This document shows, piece after piece, positions 1 to 9,571 of a DNA stretch of 64,000 nt. Position 1 is the stretch's first letter; every line of letters starts with the position of its first letter. This DNA is from Gordonia rhizosphera NBRC 16068 (GTDB lineage: Bacteria > Actinomycetota > Actinomycetes > Mycobacteriales > Mycobacteriaceae). The stretch spans positions 1 to 64,000 of the forward strand of contig NZ_BAHC01000141.1 in NCBI RefSeq assembly GCF_000298195.1. The letters are read 5' to 3'. The notes beneath the pieces are model-generated. The model was given only the letters and a program-made list of their open reading frames with translations. It searched no databases and was not told the DNA's origin. Both the position numbers and the translations under genes were made by a program.

Positions 1-912
1 GACGGTGGCATCACAGGACAGTGTTTTCGCCAGGGTCTGCGAGATCGGGCCCAGCCACTGCAACGCCGCGGCATCCGGGGTGTCGGCCGGGACGGTCAGA
101 TTGAGGTGCGTTTTCGGGGCCGCCACCAGATCCGCGACACCCGAACTGGCGGCGTGGGCGGCCGCGTCCAGGATCATCTCCAACGCATCCGCGCGGCGCT
201 GCCCGGCGCTGCGGGCATCCTCCGACCCGTCGGGTTCAGGGCGTTTCTGCGACAGGGATTCGATCGCCGACACCAGTTTCTCCCCGATCACGATGTCCAG
301 GTTCGCCGAGACCTCCAACCGGCCGTCGTCGGTGGGCTTGGTAGTCCACTCGTTGATGGTGCGGTCCTCACCGGCCGGCACACCACCCTGCTCGTCGGCG
401 ATCTGGTTGCCGATGCTGCGGGCGGTGTCGAGCACCTGGCGTGGGGTGGCCCCGGCAAACGCCTGGGCGATCAGGGCGAGTTGGTGTTCGATGCGTGACA
501 CCTCGCTCAGCGGTTCCGGGGCCCGTTTCTCGATGTGCCCCATGCCGCGGACCAGGGCGTCGACGTGTTCCCCGGAGAACACCCCGTCCCCGCTGTAGGC
601 GGCGACCCGTTCCAGGGTCGACAGCGCGGCGGCGATCCGCAGCCACCGATCCGCCACCGTGGGTGCGGCACCCATCTCGATCAGCAGGGCCCGGGTCTTG
701 CCACCGGTCTGTCGGGCCACCCCCAACCGGTCCAGGGCGCCGGCGTGTACGGCGAGTTGGTGGTCGACCACGTTCCGCAGGCCCATCAGGAGCTTGGTGG
801 TGTCGAACACCTCGCGGCCGGTGGCGTCGGAGGTGATGGTCAGGTCACGGACGGTGGGGAGCAGGGTGTCGATCGGCATGCCCCCATAGTAGTCGAACAC
901 CTGTTCGAACAC
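1..912 (-). CDS. DUF222 (13E12-type) domain protein, C-terminus beyond window
   Basis: The reading frame is open to the left edge of the window, so the protein is truncated here. The visible part matches the DUF222 domain found upstream of an HNH nuclease domain in the actinobacterial 13E12 repeat family, for example LPTVRDLTI near the start, ALSTLERVAAYSGDGVFS in the middle and RRADALEMILDAA later. The HNH motif would lie outside the window. The start is uncertain: GTG at 912, GTG at 900 and ATG at 879 are all in frame and none has a strong ribosome site. These genes are multicopy in Gordonia and Mycobacterium genomes and their role is unknown. Family call good, start call weak. Confidence 0.8.
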   Translation of the reverse strand, partial: MFEQVFDYYGGMPIDTLLPTVRDLTITSDATGREVFDTTKLLMGLRNVVDHQLAVHAGALDRLGVARQTGGKTRALLIEMGAAPTVADRWLRIAAALSTLERVAAYSGDGVFSGEHVDALVRGMGHIEKRAPEPLSEVSRIEHQLALIAQAFAGATPRQVLDTARSIGNQIADEQGGVPAGEDRTINEWTTKPTDDGRLEVSANLDIVIGEKLVSAIESLSQKRPEPDGSEDARSAGQRRADALEMILDAAAHAASSGVADLVAAPKTHLNLTVPADTPDAAALQWLGPISQTLAKTLSCDATV

Positions 913-1059
913 AAGCTGGATTTCAATTTAACCTTCTGCGCCACAACATCTTTCAGCATTCGTGCATGAACGCAACCACTCATCCTATCGTGGGTGTACG
1001 ACAGACCCACTGGGGCTCAATTACGTTGTGCTGCTGCACTTCCGACCCTTCGTGACGCT

Positions 1060-1180
1060 CGCAAGCTCGCTCCTCAGGGAACGGGCGACGCTCACACGCC
1101 CGCTCCACAGCGAACGGGCGACGCCCGCTCCACAGGGAACGGGCGACTTTCGCAAGCTCGCTCCTCAGGGATCGGGCGGC
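1060..1180. repeat. Intergenic short direct repeats, GAACGGGCGAC units
   Basis: The gap between the DUF222 gene and the next gene (913-1207) holds no gene. It carries four copies of a GGGAACGGGCGAC-like unit, near 1078, 1110, 1135 and 1168, the last one diverged. Two longer blocks sharing CGCAAGCTCGCTCCTCAGGG begin near 1060 and 1151, and two CCCGCTCCACAG blocks lie between them. The pattern suggests local duplication of a short intergenic element. Function unknown. Confidence 0.7.
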
Positions 1181-1201
1181 TCACACGCCCACCCGATCCC
1201 T
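1167..1201 (-). terminator. Hairpin after the membrane protein gene
   Basis: AGGGATCGGG at 1167-1176 pairs perfectly with CCCGATCCCT at 1192-1201. It lies 7 nt past the stop codon of the leftward gene that ends at 1208. There is no clear U tract, which is common for actinobacterial terminators. It also overlaps the last unit of the intergenic repeat. Confidence 0.55.
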
Positions 1202-1207
1202 GACCAG

Positions 1208-1939
1208 TCAGGTCGCCGTCGACGGCAGCGGGTGACGCCGACGGAGCATCAGGACACCGATGCCGATGATCGCGACACCCCGGGGCGCCTCGTAGATGAA
1301 TCCGGAAAGTCCCTCGACCGCCGCAAGGGGCAGCATGAACCCGCCCATGCCGACGACGGTGAGCACTCCGATCCACCGCGGGACCGCCCGACTGCGGATC
1401 AGGCCCGCCCCGAGGAGCCCCATGCCCACGAGCATGACCAGTCCGCCGCCGGTGTTGAGCATGCGGAACGCGGTGGTGCCGAGCATCGAATCGTCGCCGG
1501 CGATGATCCATGCCTTGGCGGGATCGTGCGCGAACGGGTAGGCCACGAACAACTCGACGGTGAGATGTCCGGTCGCGGTCACCAGGTTGCCGACAAAATA
1601 GGTGACGGCACCGAGGAATCCGACGATCCCGATGCGCGGCGCCAGCCACGCGTGCATCCCGGGTAGTCCCAGCAGCAGCAACGTGGTGCCGACGGCGAGC
1701 AGGATCTGCGCCCAGGGGGCGCCGGCACCGTGAAGTGCCTGCACCGAGTGCGCCTTGCCCGCGACGATGGGATGCAGTGTCCCACCGGCGATACAGGCGG
1801 CGCCTCCGGCGACGAGTGCTCCGCCGCTGAGCTTGCGGAGGGTCGGCCAACTCGGTGATCGGAACGGGCCCGGTGTGTCGGACGCCATGTCGGACGCTTC
1901 GAGTTCTGTGGTCGTGTGGGGACGAGTTGTGTGTGTCAT
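1208..1939 (-). CDS. Multi-pass membrane protein of unknown function
   Basis: A 243-residue protein with about six hydrophobic segments, for example GGALVAGGAACIAGGTL near the N-terminus, the LLAVGTTLLLLGLPG stretch and two C-terminal segments. No catalytic motif is visible and I do not recognise the family. A second in-frame ATG at 1888 (MASDTPGPF) could be the true start, because the first 17 residues are polar and low-complexity. It is divergent from the SARP-type regulator that begins at 2023, so the 83 bp between them probably hold both promoters. A transport or sensing role would be a guess. Confidence 0.7.
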   Translation of the reverse strand: MTHTTRPHTTTELEASDMASDTPGPFRSPSWPTLRKLSGGALVAGGAACIAGGTLHPIVAGKAHSVQALHGAGAPWAQILLAVGTTLLLLGLPGMHAWLAPRIGIVGFLGAVTYFVGNLVTATGHLTVELFVAYPFAHDPAKAWIIAGDDSMLGTTAFRMLNTGGGLVMLVGMGLLGAGLIRSRAVPRWIGVLTVVGMGGFMLPLAAVEGLSGFIYEAPRGVAIIGIGVLMLRRRHPLPSTAT

Positions 1940-2022
1940 GTCGTCGAGACTCGGCGATACGGCTGGTGTTAGCCTTGTGCGACGCTGGTGCGGGTCACGA
2001 CACCGGCAAAGGACCAGGTCAG

Positions 2023-5000
2023 GTGCAGGTGGGAGTACCCGATCCGCTCATCGGTGTCAGGGTTCTCGGCCCGTTGTCGGTGACCGCGGCCGACGGTTCC
2101 GCGATCGCGATGACCGCGCGCAAACACGCCGAACTGCTGACGATCCTGACCGTCGAGCGCAGCGCCTGCTCCCCCGATCGGATCGCCGACCTGCTGTGGC
2201 GCCATCACCCGCCGCCGTCGGCGGGCGGAACGCTGCAGGGATACGTCTCGCGGCTGCGCAAGCAGCTGGCACCGACCTCCTCGGTGCGTATCGACACCAT
2301 GCCCGCGGGCTATGTTCTGCGTTGCGACGGTGCCGGAACCGATCTCGACCAACTCGACCGGCTCGGCCAGGAGGGTCTGCAGCTCATCCGGACCGACCCC
2401 GCCGCCGGCGCGGAACTCCTGTGCTCGGCGCTCGCCCTGTGGCGTGGCGATCCGCTGACCGAGATCGCCGACATCGACCACTACGCACCGGAACTCGCGA
2501 GACTCGACGAGATGCGGTCCGAACTCACCGAGGCCGCCGCGGAGGCGCTCCGGATCGTCGGGGAACCACGCCGCGCGTTGGCGATGCTGAACCCGCTGTG
2601 CCACCGTCATCCCTACCGAGAGGGGGCGGTACGGTCGCTGGCCCGGGCGCTGCGCGACGACGGGCGGGTGGCCGACGCACTGGACGTGATCCGTCGGCTG
2701 CGACGCACGTTGAGCGAGGATCTCGGGCTCGACCCGAGCACCGAGACGACCGCCCTCGAGGGCGAACTGCTCGATCCGGCCGCCACCGCGCCGCCTGCCC
2801 CGATCCCGGCACCGGTCGGGAGGTCGCTGCGGCTCGTCGGGCGGTCGGCGGAGCGGGCGGCACTCGACAGGGTGTGGACCGGCGGTGCCTCGGGGCCCGC
2901 CGGTGCCCTGCTCGTGGGCCCGTCCGGGATCGGGAAGACCGCTCTCACCGAGGATCTCGTCGCGCGACGGTCGGCGGTTGCGCGCCGGTTCGTCGGACGG
3001 CCGGGTGGCGGTGGCCCGCCGTTCGCCGGCGTCGAGGAACTCTTCGGCGACGTCCCCGGACCGAACGCAGCCGCGATCTCTCAGGCGGTGACCGCGATGC
3101 TGTGGACCGATGTCGCGGCGCACGGCCGCGCCGTGGTTCTCCTCGACGACCTGCAGTGGCTCGACATCGACTCCGCGCGGGTGCTCGCCCGGGTGCTGTC
3201 GAGGATGCCGCACACCCCGGTCACCGTGCTCGCCACCTGCCGCACCCCCGACGACGAGTCGGTGGACATCGTGCGCGGCGCGCTCGACCGGCATGGCACG
3301 CTGGTCGCGATCACCGTGCGCGAACTCTCCGACCGCGAGATCGGCGAGCTCATCCGACGTCGACTCACCGACCTCCGCGTCGACACCGCGGTCGACGCGG
3401 CCGACCTCGCTCGCCGCTGCCTCGGCAACCCGGTGATCGCGACCCAGCTGTGCGACGCGGTCGCGTGGGGGTCGGACCCGCGTCTCCGCGAACCCGCCCA
3501 CGGTGTGATCGGCGACCGGCTCGACGAACTCCCCGACGTGGCACGCGAGTTCATGACGCTCCTCGCGGTGGCGGGCGGCCGCCTCCCCGCCGAGGTCGCC
3601 GCCGAACTCGGCGGATCCGAACATCAGCGGGTCATCGAGGCCGTGCTGCAGACCCGGCTGGTCCGCATCGCCGACGACGGCGCCCTCGTCGTGGTCCACG
3701 ACTCCATCCGCGAGGCGGTCCTCGGCCGGACCTCGCGCCCACAGCGAGCCGCTGCGCACCGCGCACTTGCCGACATGTTCGTCGAGGTTCGTCCGCATGA
3801 CCTGGAGGCCGTCGCCGTGCATCGCGCGGAGTCCGCCGACGACGCCGATCGCGCTCGGGCCGCCGCGTCCTGTCTGGCCGCCGCCCGGGCCGCGCTGGCC
3901 TCCGACGCCACAAACACGGCACTCGACCTCGCCCGGCGCGGCATCGCGCTGCACCCCGACGACGAACCCGCCGTGGCCCTGCATCGCATCGCCGGGACCG
4001 CCGCGACCCGCATCGGTGAGTTCGATCTCGCCGCAGAGTCTTTCGACGTCGCGGCCACGATCAGCCGCCGCCGCCGGGACTGGCCGGCGCTGGCCGAGAC
4101 CGCGCTGCTGGCCGCGCCCCGCGGCGTCGCCGGCTACTGGTCCGGGTTCGGTGTCGTCGAGTCGGTCGATCCGGCGCTGGTGCGGGAATCGTTGGCGCAC
4201 AGCACCGAACTCGATCCGGAGTCCGTGGCGCGCTTACACGCCGGTGAGGCGGCGCGACTGACCCTGCTGGGCCTGCCCGGCGCCGACGACCATCTCGGCG
4301 CGGCGCGACTCGCCGCCGGGAATGCGCCGGCGGTCGACTACGAGGTGGCACTCGCCAAGTTCCTCGTCCGCTGGGAACCGGGCCGGCTGTCGGACCGCAG
4401 CAAGATCGCCGACACCCTCGTGGAAATGTCGGAGGGCGATCCGGATCGTCGCGCCACCGCACTGCATCTGCAGCGGGTGTGTGCGCTCGAGGCGGGCGAT
4501 CTGCGGCTGACACGGCGCCTGTCGACGGAATTCGTACGGCTCATCGGACGGCGCGCGGACGCCGACCTGACCACGATGCAGTTGTGGTGGCAGGTGATGC
4601 TCGCATTGCTGCGGGGCGACTACCCGGCGAGCCGGGCGCTGACCGAGCAGTTCGCGGACAGCGTCGGGGGTCTGTCGCAACGCGCCCGGCTCCTCGCCGA
4701 GGCGTCGGTCGCGACGAGCCGCTCGATCGAGGCATGGCATCACGGCGATCTCGTCTCGATGCTCCCGGCGTTCGACGAATTGATCGAACAGGTCGACGAC
4801 GATTTCACCCTGGTCATCGCCCTCGGGTCCGCCGAGGCCGGTGAGCACGACCGCGCCCTCGGGCTCATCGCCGAACTCACCGCCGGCGCCGACCGATGGA
4901 CGGGATCACGCATCGTCGCGCGGGTGCCGTTGCTGACCGAGGCGCTCTACGCGATCTCCCGCAACCCCGACCATCTCAGGTCGGCCCGCGAGATGTGCGC

Positions 5001-5235
5001 ACGGCTCGGCCGATTCGTCACCGATTGGTCGACGGGACTCATCGTCCAGTGGCCGGGTCTGGTCTGTCTGGGACCAGCGGTGCTCTATCGAGGAACCGTC
5101 AAGGCGATTCTCGGCGACCCCGGCGCCCTCCACGATCTCGACACGGCGATCTCACTGGCCCGCGACACCGGGGCCCGGCCCTATCAGGAACGGGCGCGTC
5201 GACGTCGCGACGAAATCGCCGGGGCCGTGAGGTGA
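2023..5235 (+). CDS. SARP/AfsR-type regulator: winged helix, BTAD, AAA ATPase, TPR-like
   Basis: A predicted cytoplasmic transcription regulator of 1,070 residues. An OmpR-like winged helix opens the protein (VRVLGPLSV, then ARKHAELLTIL and LQGYVSRLRKQL). A BTAD helical domain follows to about residue 250. The ATPase module has Walker A GPSGIGKT at 299-306 and Walker B VVLLDDLQWLD near 370. The rest is alpha-helical and TPR-like. There is no C-terminal LuxR helix-turn-helix, so DNA binding should sit in the N-terminus. Start chosen at GTG 2023 because AAGGA lies 9 nt upstream; open frame further upstream has no ribosome site. Large SARPs often control secondary metabolism, but no biosynthetic cluster is adjacent. 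The divergent membrane gene is the nearest candidate target. Confidence 0.85.
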   Translation: MQVGVPDPLIGVRVLGPLSVTAADGSAIAMTARKHAELLTILTVERSACSPDRIADLLWRHHPPPSAGGTLQGYVSRLRKQLAPTSSVRIDTMPAGYVLRCDGAGTDLDQLDRLGQEGLQLIRTDPAAGAELLCSALALWRGDPLTEIADIDHYAPELARLDEMRSELTEAAAEALRIVGEPRRALAMLNPLCHRHPYREGAVRSLARALRDDGRVADALDVIRRLRRTLSEDLGLDPSTETTALEGELLDPAATAPPAPIPAPVGRSLRLVGRSAERAALDRVWTGGASGPAGALLVGPSGIGKTALTEDLVARRSAVARRFVGRPGGGGPPFAGVEELFGDVPGPNAAAISQAVTAMLWTDVAAHGRAVVLLDDLQWLDIDSARVLARVLSRMPHTPVTVLATCRTPDDESVDIVRGALDRHGTLVAITVRELSDREIGELIRRRLTDLRVDTAVDAADLARRCLGNPVIATQLCDAVAWGSDPRLREPAHGVIGDRLDELPDVAREFMTLLAVAGGRLPAEVAAELGGSEHQRVIEAVLQTRLVRIADDGALVVVHDSIREAVLGRTSRPQRAAAHRALADMFVEVRPHDLEAVAVHRAESADDADRARAAASCLAAARAALASDATNTALDLARRGIALHPDDEPAVALHRIAGTAATRIGEFDLAAESFDVAATISRRRRDWPALAETALLAAPRGVAGYWSGFGVVESVDPALVRESLAHSTELDPESVARLHAGEAARLTLLGLPGADDHLGAARLAAGNAPAVDYEVALAKFLVRWEPGRLSDRSKIADTLVEMSEGDPDRRATALHLQRVCALEAGDLRLTRRLSTEFVRLIGRRADADLTTMQLWWQVMLALLRGDYPASRALTEQFADSVGGLSQRARLLAEASVATSRSIEAWHHGDLVSMLPAFDELIEQVDDDFTLVIALGSAEAGEHDRALGLIAELTAGADRWTGSRIVARVPLLTEALYAISRNPDHLRSAREMCARLGRFVTDWSTGLIVQWPGLVCLGPAVLYRGTVKAILGDPGALHDLDTAISLARDTGARPYQERARRRRDEIAGAVR

Positions 5236-5238
5236 AGT

Positions 5239-6042
5239 TCAGGAATCCGTCCACACCGGTGCCCGCTTCTGCAAGAACGCAGTGATGCCCTCCTGCGCGT
5301 CGCAGGTCATCGCGTTGGTGGCCATGGTCTCGCCCATCAGCCGATATGCGTCGTCCTCGGTCTGCTCGATCTGCCGGTAGAAGGCCTCCTTGCCGATGGC
5401 CACCGTCGACGCGCTCGAGGAGGCGATCCGCAGAGCGAGCTCCCGCACCGCCGTGGTCAACTTGTCGTCGTCGACGACGTCGTTGACCAGGCCCCAGTCG
5501 GCGGCCGTGGCCGCATCGATGACGTCGCCGGTGAGCAGCATCTTCATCGCGCGCTTGCGGCCGATCGCGCGGGTGAGAGCGACCATCGGCGTGGAGCAGA
5601 ACAGGCCGATCTTGACGCCCGGGGTGCTGAACCGTGCCGACGCCCCGGCCACGGCCAGATCGCAGGTCGCGACGAGCTGGCATCCCGCGGCGAACGCCAT
5701 CCCGGCGACCTCGGCGATCACCGGCTGCCGCACGCTGTGGACCGCGGCCATCATCTCGGTGCACGCGGCGAACACGGCGCGCTCGTCGTCGAGGGTCCGG
5801 TCGACGAGTTCGGTCAGGTCATGACCGGCGGAGAACGCCGGGCCGAGTGCGCGGATGATCACCACCCGCACGTCGCGGTCGTCGGCCAGACGCCGCAACG
5901 CCGCGGTGATCGTGCGCATCGTCTCCGTGGACAGCGGGTTGCGGCGGTGCGGGGCGGTGAGCGTGATGACACCGAGCGGGGCGTCGACCTCGACCTCGAC
6001 AGCGGTCGAGACGGTGGACGGAGCATCGGGACGGTCGGACAT
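5239..6042 (-). CDS. Enoyl-CoA hydratase/isomerase-like protein lacking catalytic glutamates
   Basis: A 267-residue crotonase-fold protein. The CoA/oxyanion-hole segments are clear: FSAGHDL near residue 71, and GMAFAAGCQLVATCDLA with the downstream ARFSTPGVKIGLF loop. In classical hydratases the two catalytic glutamates sit in GGGCEL and in the GQPE loop. Here those positions read AAGCQL (Gln) and STPGV (Gly), so hydration by the usual mechanism is unlikely. This matches ECHDC3-like proteins. The gene converges on the SARP gene with a 3-nt gap and is divergent from an SDR. The activity may be a different CoA thioester reaction or a binding role. Confidence 0.85.
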   Translation of the reverse strand: MSDRPDAPSTVSTAVEVEVDAPLGVITLTAPHRRNPLSTETMRTITAALRRLADDRDVRVVIIRALGPAFSAGHDLTELVDRTLDDERAVFAACTEMMAAVHSVRQPVIAEVAGMAFAAGCQLVATCDLAVAGASARFSTPGVKIGLFCSTPMVALTRAIGRKRAMKMLLTGDVIDAATAADWGLVNDVVDDDKLTTAVRELALRIASSSASTVAIGKEAFYRQIEQTEDDAYRLMGETMATNAMTCDAQEGITAFLQKRAPVWTDS

Positions 6043-6159
6043 CGAGGTCTCCTCACAGGTGCGGATCTGCGTCGGCGGCGGCGGCCTCCCCCGCTGTCGT
6101 TCTTACACGGCACCTTCACTACTCTCATCACGGGATCGCCCGACCTCGAGGAGTGGCGC

Positions 6160-7002
6160 ATGGACAAGACAGCGATCGTGACCGGCGGTGCCGGCGGGAT
6201 GGGTCTCGCGACCGCCCGGATCCTCGGCGCTGATCACCACGTCGTGCTCACCGATGTCCGGCGCGACCGCCTCGACGCCGCGGTCGCCGAACTCGCATCC
6301 GCAGGGGTCAGCGCGCAGGCGGAACTCTGCGACATCACCGACCGGCCTGCCGTCGACACACTGTTCGCCACCGCGGTGGCCACCGGCCAGGTACGTGCCG
6401 TGGTGCACTCGGCCGGGGTGAGCCCGCAGATGGGCTCGGCGGAGACGATCGTCAAGATCAATGCGGTCGGCACCGTCAACGTGACCGAGGCGGCGCTCAC
6501 CATGGCGCACGATGGTTCCGCGCTGGTGAACGTGGCGTCGATCGCCGGTCACATGCTGCCCGGGTTCCTGGTACCCAAACGCACCTACCGGCTCGCCTCG
6601 ACCGACGTCGACAAGTTCACCCGCAAACTCGTGGCGACCGCCTCGCGGGGGCCGGAGAAGATGCGGCCAGGTTCGGCGTACTCACTGAGCAAGAACTTCG
6701 TCATCTGGTACTCCCAGGACCGGGCGGCCGCGTTCGGGGCCCGCGGCGCCCGCATCCTCTCGGTGTCGCCGGGCACCTTCGACACCGAGATGGGACGGCT
6801 CGAGGAGAAGAGCGGCTCCGCAAGACTCCTCGAGTACGCGGCCCTCAAACGCTTCGGCCGACCCGAGGAGATCGCGGAACTGCTCGCCTTCTGTGCGAGC
6901 GACAAACCGGGCTATCTCACCGGCACCGACATCCTCTGCGACGGTGGCACCAAGGCCGGCCTGGGCCTCAAGGACATGATCTCGATGGCCCGCCACTCCT
7001 AG
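6160..7002 (+). CDS. Short-chain dehydrogenase/reductase
   Basis: A classical SDR of 280 residues that should be an NAD(P)-dependent oxidoreductase. The nucleotide-binding motif TGGAGGMG is at residues 8-15. The catalytic residues are Ser127 (NVASIAGH), Tyr174 and Lys178 (YSLSK). The C-terminus has the usual GTDILCDGG. ATG 6160 is preferred because GAGGAG lies 7 nt upstream; the open frame continues upstream but overlaps the divergent hydratase promoter region. Substrate unknown. An insertion between the Ser and Tyr motifs (about residues 132-165) is longer than in most classical SDRs and may shape the substrate pocket. Confidence 0.88.
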   Translation: MDKTAIVTGGAGGMGLATARILGADHHVVLTDVRRDRLDAAVAELASAGVSAQAELCDITDRPAVDTLFATAVATGQVRAVVHSAGVSPQMGSAETIVKINAVGTVNVTEAALTMAHDGSALVNVASIAGHMLPGFLVPKRTYRLASTDVDKFTRKLVATASRGPEKMRPGSAYSLSKNFVIWYSQDRAAAFGARGARILSVSPGTFDTEMGRLEEKSGSARLLEYAALKRFGRPEEIAELLAFCASDKPGYLTGTDILCDGGTKAGLGLKDMISMARHS

Positions 7003-7024
7003 CGGCCATTCCACCCATTTCGTC

Positions 7025-7040
7025 TGTGACCCACATCACA
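7025..7040. promoter_or_regulatory. Perfect CRP/GlxR-type site upstream of rpf
   Basis: TGTGACCCACATCACA has both TGTGA and TCACA half sites intact with a 6-bp spacer, the consensus form for the CRP/GlxR family of actinobacteria. It lies 238 bp before the rpf start codon and just after the SDR stop. Known context: rpfA of Mycobacterium tuberculosis is a CRP target and corynebacterial rpf genes are GlxR targets. No experiment is available here. Confidence 0.65.
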
Positions 7041-7070
7041 AAATTGGTGTGTTGTCCGTCACATATATGA

Positions 7071-7592
<522 letters not shown>

Positions 7593-7632
7593 TCGACCGC
7601 GGCACCTGCACGCGTGAGCCGGGCCGTATCTG

Positions 7633-8874
7633 TCATTCCGACAGGTCGGCTCGGCTCTGCCGTTTCGGAGGCCGGTCGGCACGCGTTCCGACGAACCGCG
7701 CCATCATCGGGAACACCAACACCGTCGTCGCTCCGGCGGCCACCAGGATCGACGCGAGTTCGTTCGACATCAGCTCGGCGCTGGTGGCGAACTGCGTGAC
7801 CGCGACGATGATGGGCAGCCCGGTCGCCGCGTAGAGGGCCAGTTGGGCACGCTCGCGTGGCGAGGGCAGATTGGCCCCGTGCGGCACATACCGCTCGCTG
7901 AGCCACACCGGCAGTCCGCGGGCGATGGCGATCGAGACCACGAACAACAGCCAGACCCCGGGCTCCCCCACCACTGCTTCGACATCGATCCCCATTCCCG
8001 ACGTGACGAAGAAGATGGGGATGAACACGCCGTAGCCGAGGACCTCGAGGGAGTGGCCCATCGTCGGATGATCCGGGCCGATCAGCCTGCGCAGGATCGC
8101 GCCGGCGGCGAACGCACCCAACACGACGTCGAGCCCGAACACCTCGGCGACCGTCATCAGCGTCAGCAGCAGCACCATGACCACACGCACCGGCAGCTGT
8201 GTGGTGCCACCGGCCATGTCGGCGAACACTCGACCGACGCCGGGCATCCCCGTCAGCATCCGCTGCGGCACGATCCAGATGATCACCGCGGCCACGCCGA
8301 ACAGCGCCACCACGACCGCGGCGGCACCGACGTTTCGGCTGGTGAGCAGAAGTGACATGGCGAGGACCGGGCCGAGTTCGCCGACCGCCCCGTGCGCCAT
8401 CACCGCCCGGCCGAGCGGTCTGTCGAGCAACCCGAGCTGTTTGATGATCGGCAGCAGCGTGCCCAACGCCGTGGAGGTCAGCGCGATCGCCACGGCGATC
8501 CGCGCGGTGAAATCGGCGGACGAGCGGGCCAACGAGATGGTCGCCAACGCCAGCCCCAGACTTGCCAGCCAGGTCAGACGCGCTACCCGGCCGGGACGCC
8601 CACTCAGCAGCTGCGGGTCCAACTCGTAGCCCGCGAGCAGGAACAGCATGCCCAGCCCGAGCTGGCTGATCGTCTCCAGATCGGCGGTGTCGGCCCAGTC
8701 CAGGGCGAACGGCCCGAGGATCATGCCGAGGACCAGGAGCACGACGACATCGGGGACGAAGCCGCGGAATGCGCGGGCGACGATCGGCGCCACCGCGACC
8801 GCGAGGACCGCCCAGAACAGCGACAGGATCTCCGAAGCGTCCGAGCCCGAGGATGCCTCGGCCAGCAACATCAT
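7633..8874 (-). CDS. CPA2-family cation:proton antiporter (Kef/NhaA-like membrane domain)
   Basis: A membrane protein of about 413 residues made almost entirely of hydrophobic segments (roughly 11-12), matching the Na+/H+ exchanger domain of the CPA2 family. Typical stretches are LLVLGMILGP, LGMLFLLAGYELDP and the TSTALGTLLPI segment. There is no C-terminal RCK/TrkA domain, so gating by nucleotides is not evident. ATG 8874 is chosen; GTG 8892 with GGAAGAG upstream is an alternative. It converges on rpf with a 40-nt gap. Probable role: export of K+ or Na+ in exchange for protons. Confidence 0.88.
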   Translation of the reverse strand: MMLLAEASSGSDASEILSLFWAVLAVAVAPIVARAFRGFVPDVVVLLVLGMILGPFALDWADTADLETISQLGLGMLFLLAGYELDPQLLSGRPGRVARLTWLASLGLALATISLARSSADFTARIAVAIALTSTALGTLLPIIKQLGLLDRPLGRAVMAHGAVGELGPVLAMSLLLTSRNVGAAAVVVALFGVAAVIIWIVPQRMLTGMPGVGRVFADMAGGTTQLPVRVVMVLLLTLMTVAEVFGLDVVLGAFAAGAILRRLIGPDHPTMGHSLEVLGYGVFIPIFFVTSGMGIDVEAVVGEPGVWLLFVVSIAIARGLPVWLSERYVPHGANLPSPRERAQLALYAATGLPIIVAVTQFATSAELMSNELASILVAAGATTVLVFPMMARFVGTRADRPPKRQSRADLSE

Positions 8875-9035
8875 GCGGTCATCGTGGCACACGGCTCTCT
8901 TCCGGCCCGCGATCGAGGGCCACGCGCACGACGATGGCGGGCCGTACGTCGGAAAAGTCACACACCCCGACCTGACCGACGGGTAGATGGGAGGCTGATC
9001 TCCACACCGCAACCGGCCCGGATTGGAGCGACACC

Positions 9036-9554
9036 ATGGAGACCCCCGGCGACGTGACAGCCATCGATTCCACCCCCGGCGACGGGGCCGTCACGACCGA
9101 CGACCCGTCCGATCGGATCAGCCTCTCGATGTCATTGCTGATGACCCCCGACATGGCCAACTTCACCGGCAATGTCCACGGCGGCACGCTGTTGAAGCTG
9201 CTCGACCAAGTCGCCTACGCGTGTGCGAGCCGCTATTCGCGCCGCTACGCGGTGACGCTCTCGGTGGACCGGGTGATTTTCCGCGAGCCCATCCGGGTCG
9301 GCGAGATCCTCACCCTGAGCGCCTCGGTCAACTACACCGGCCGCACCTCCATGGAGGTCGGCATCCGCGTCGACACCGAGAACGTCCGCACCGGCGAGCG
9401 CCGGCACACCAACAGCTGCTACTTCACGATGGTGGCCACCGACGACAACGGCCGCCCGCACCCGGTCCCCCAGCTCGTCCCGCGGACCGAGCTGCAGAAG
9501 CGGCGCCACCAGCGGGCACTGGATCGCCGGGCCGCGCTACGGTCGGCACAGTAG
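9036..9554 (+). CDS. Acyl-CoA thioesterase, hotdog fold (YciA/ACOT type)
   Basis: A 172-residue hotdog-fold thioesterase that would hydrolyse acyl-CoA to free acid and CoA. The family signature NFTGNVHGGTLLKLLDQ is present, followed by AVTLSVDRVIF and HTNSCYFTMVA, as in the cytosolic YciA/BACH group. The N-terminal 30 residues are acidic and Gly/Asp-rich and do not belong to the fold. The basic C-terminal tail (QKRRHQRALDRR) is typical of ACOT-like members. It is divergent from the antiporter gene. No operon partner is evident. Confidence 0.88.
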   Translation: METPGDVTAIDSTPGDGAVTTDDPSDRISLSMSLLMTPDMANFTGNVHGGTLLKLLDQVAYACASRYSRRYAVTLSVDRVIFREPIRVGEILTLSASVNYTGRTSMEVGIRVDTENVRTGERRHTNSCYFTMVATDDNGRPHPVPQLVPRTELQKRRHQRALDRRAALRSAQ

Positions 9555-9571
9555 GTCCTGCTCATCGGACC

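Noticed and set aside
1969-4200. Long open frame of 743 codons on the minus strand opposite the SARP gene
   Set aside because: It is antisense to a well-supported regulator with Walker motifs, has Arg/Gly-rich low-complexity content and no family motif. High GC makes long antisense frames common.
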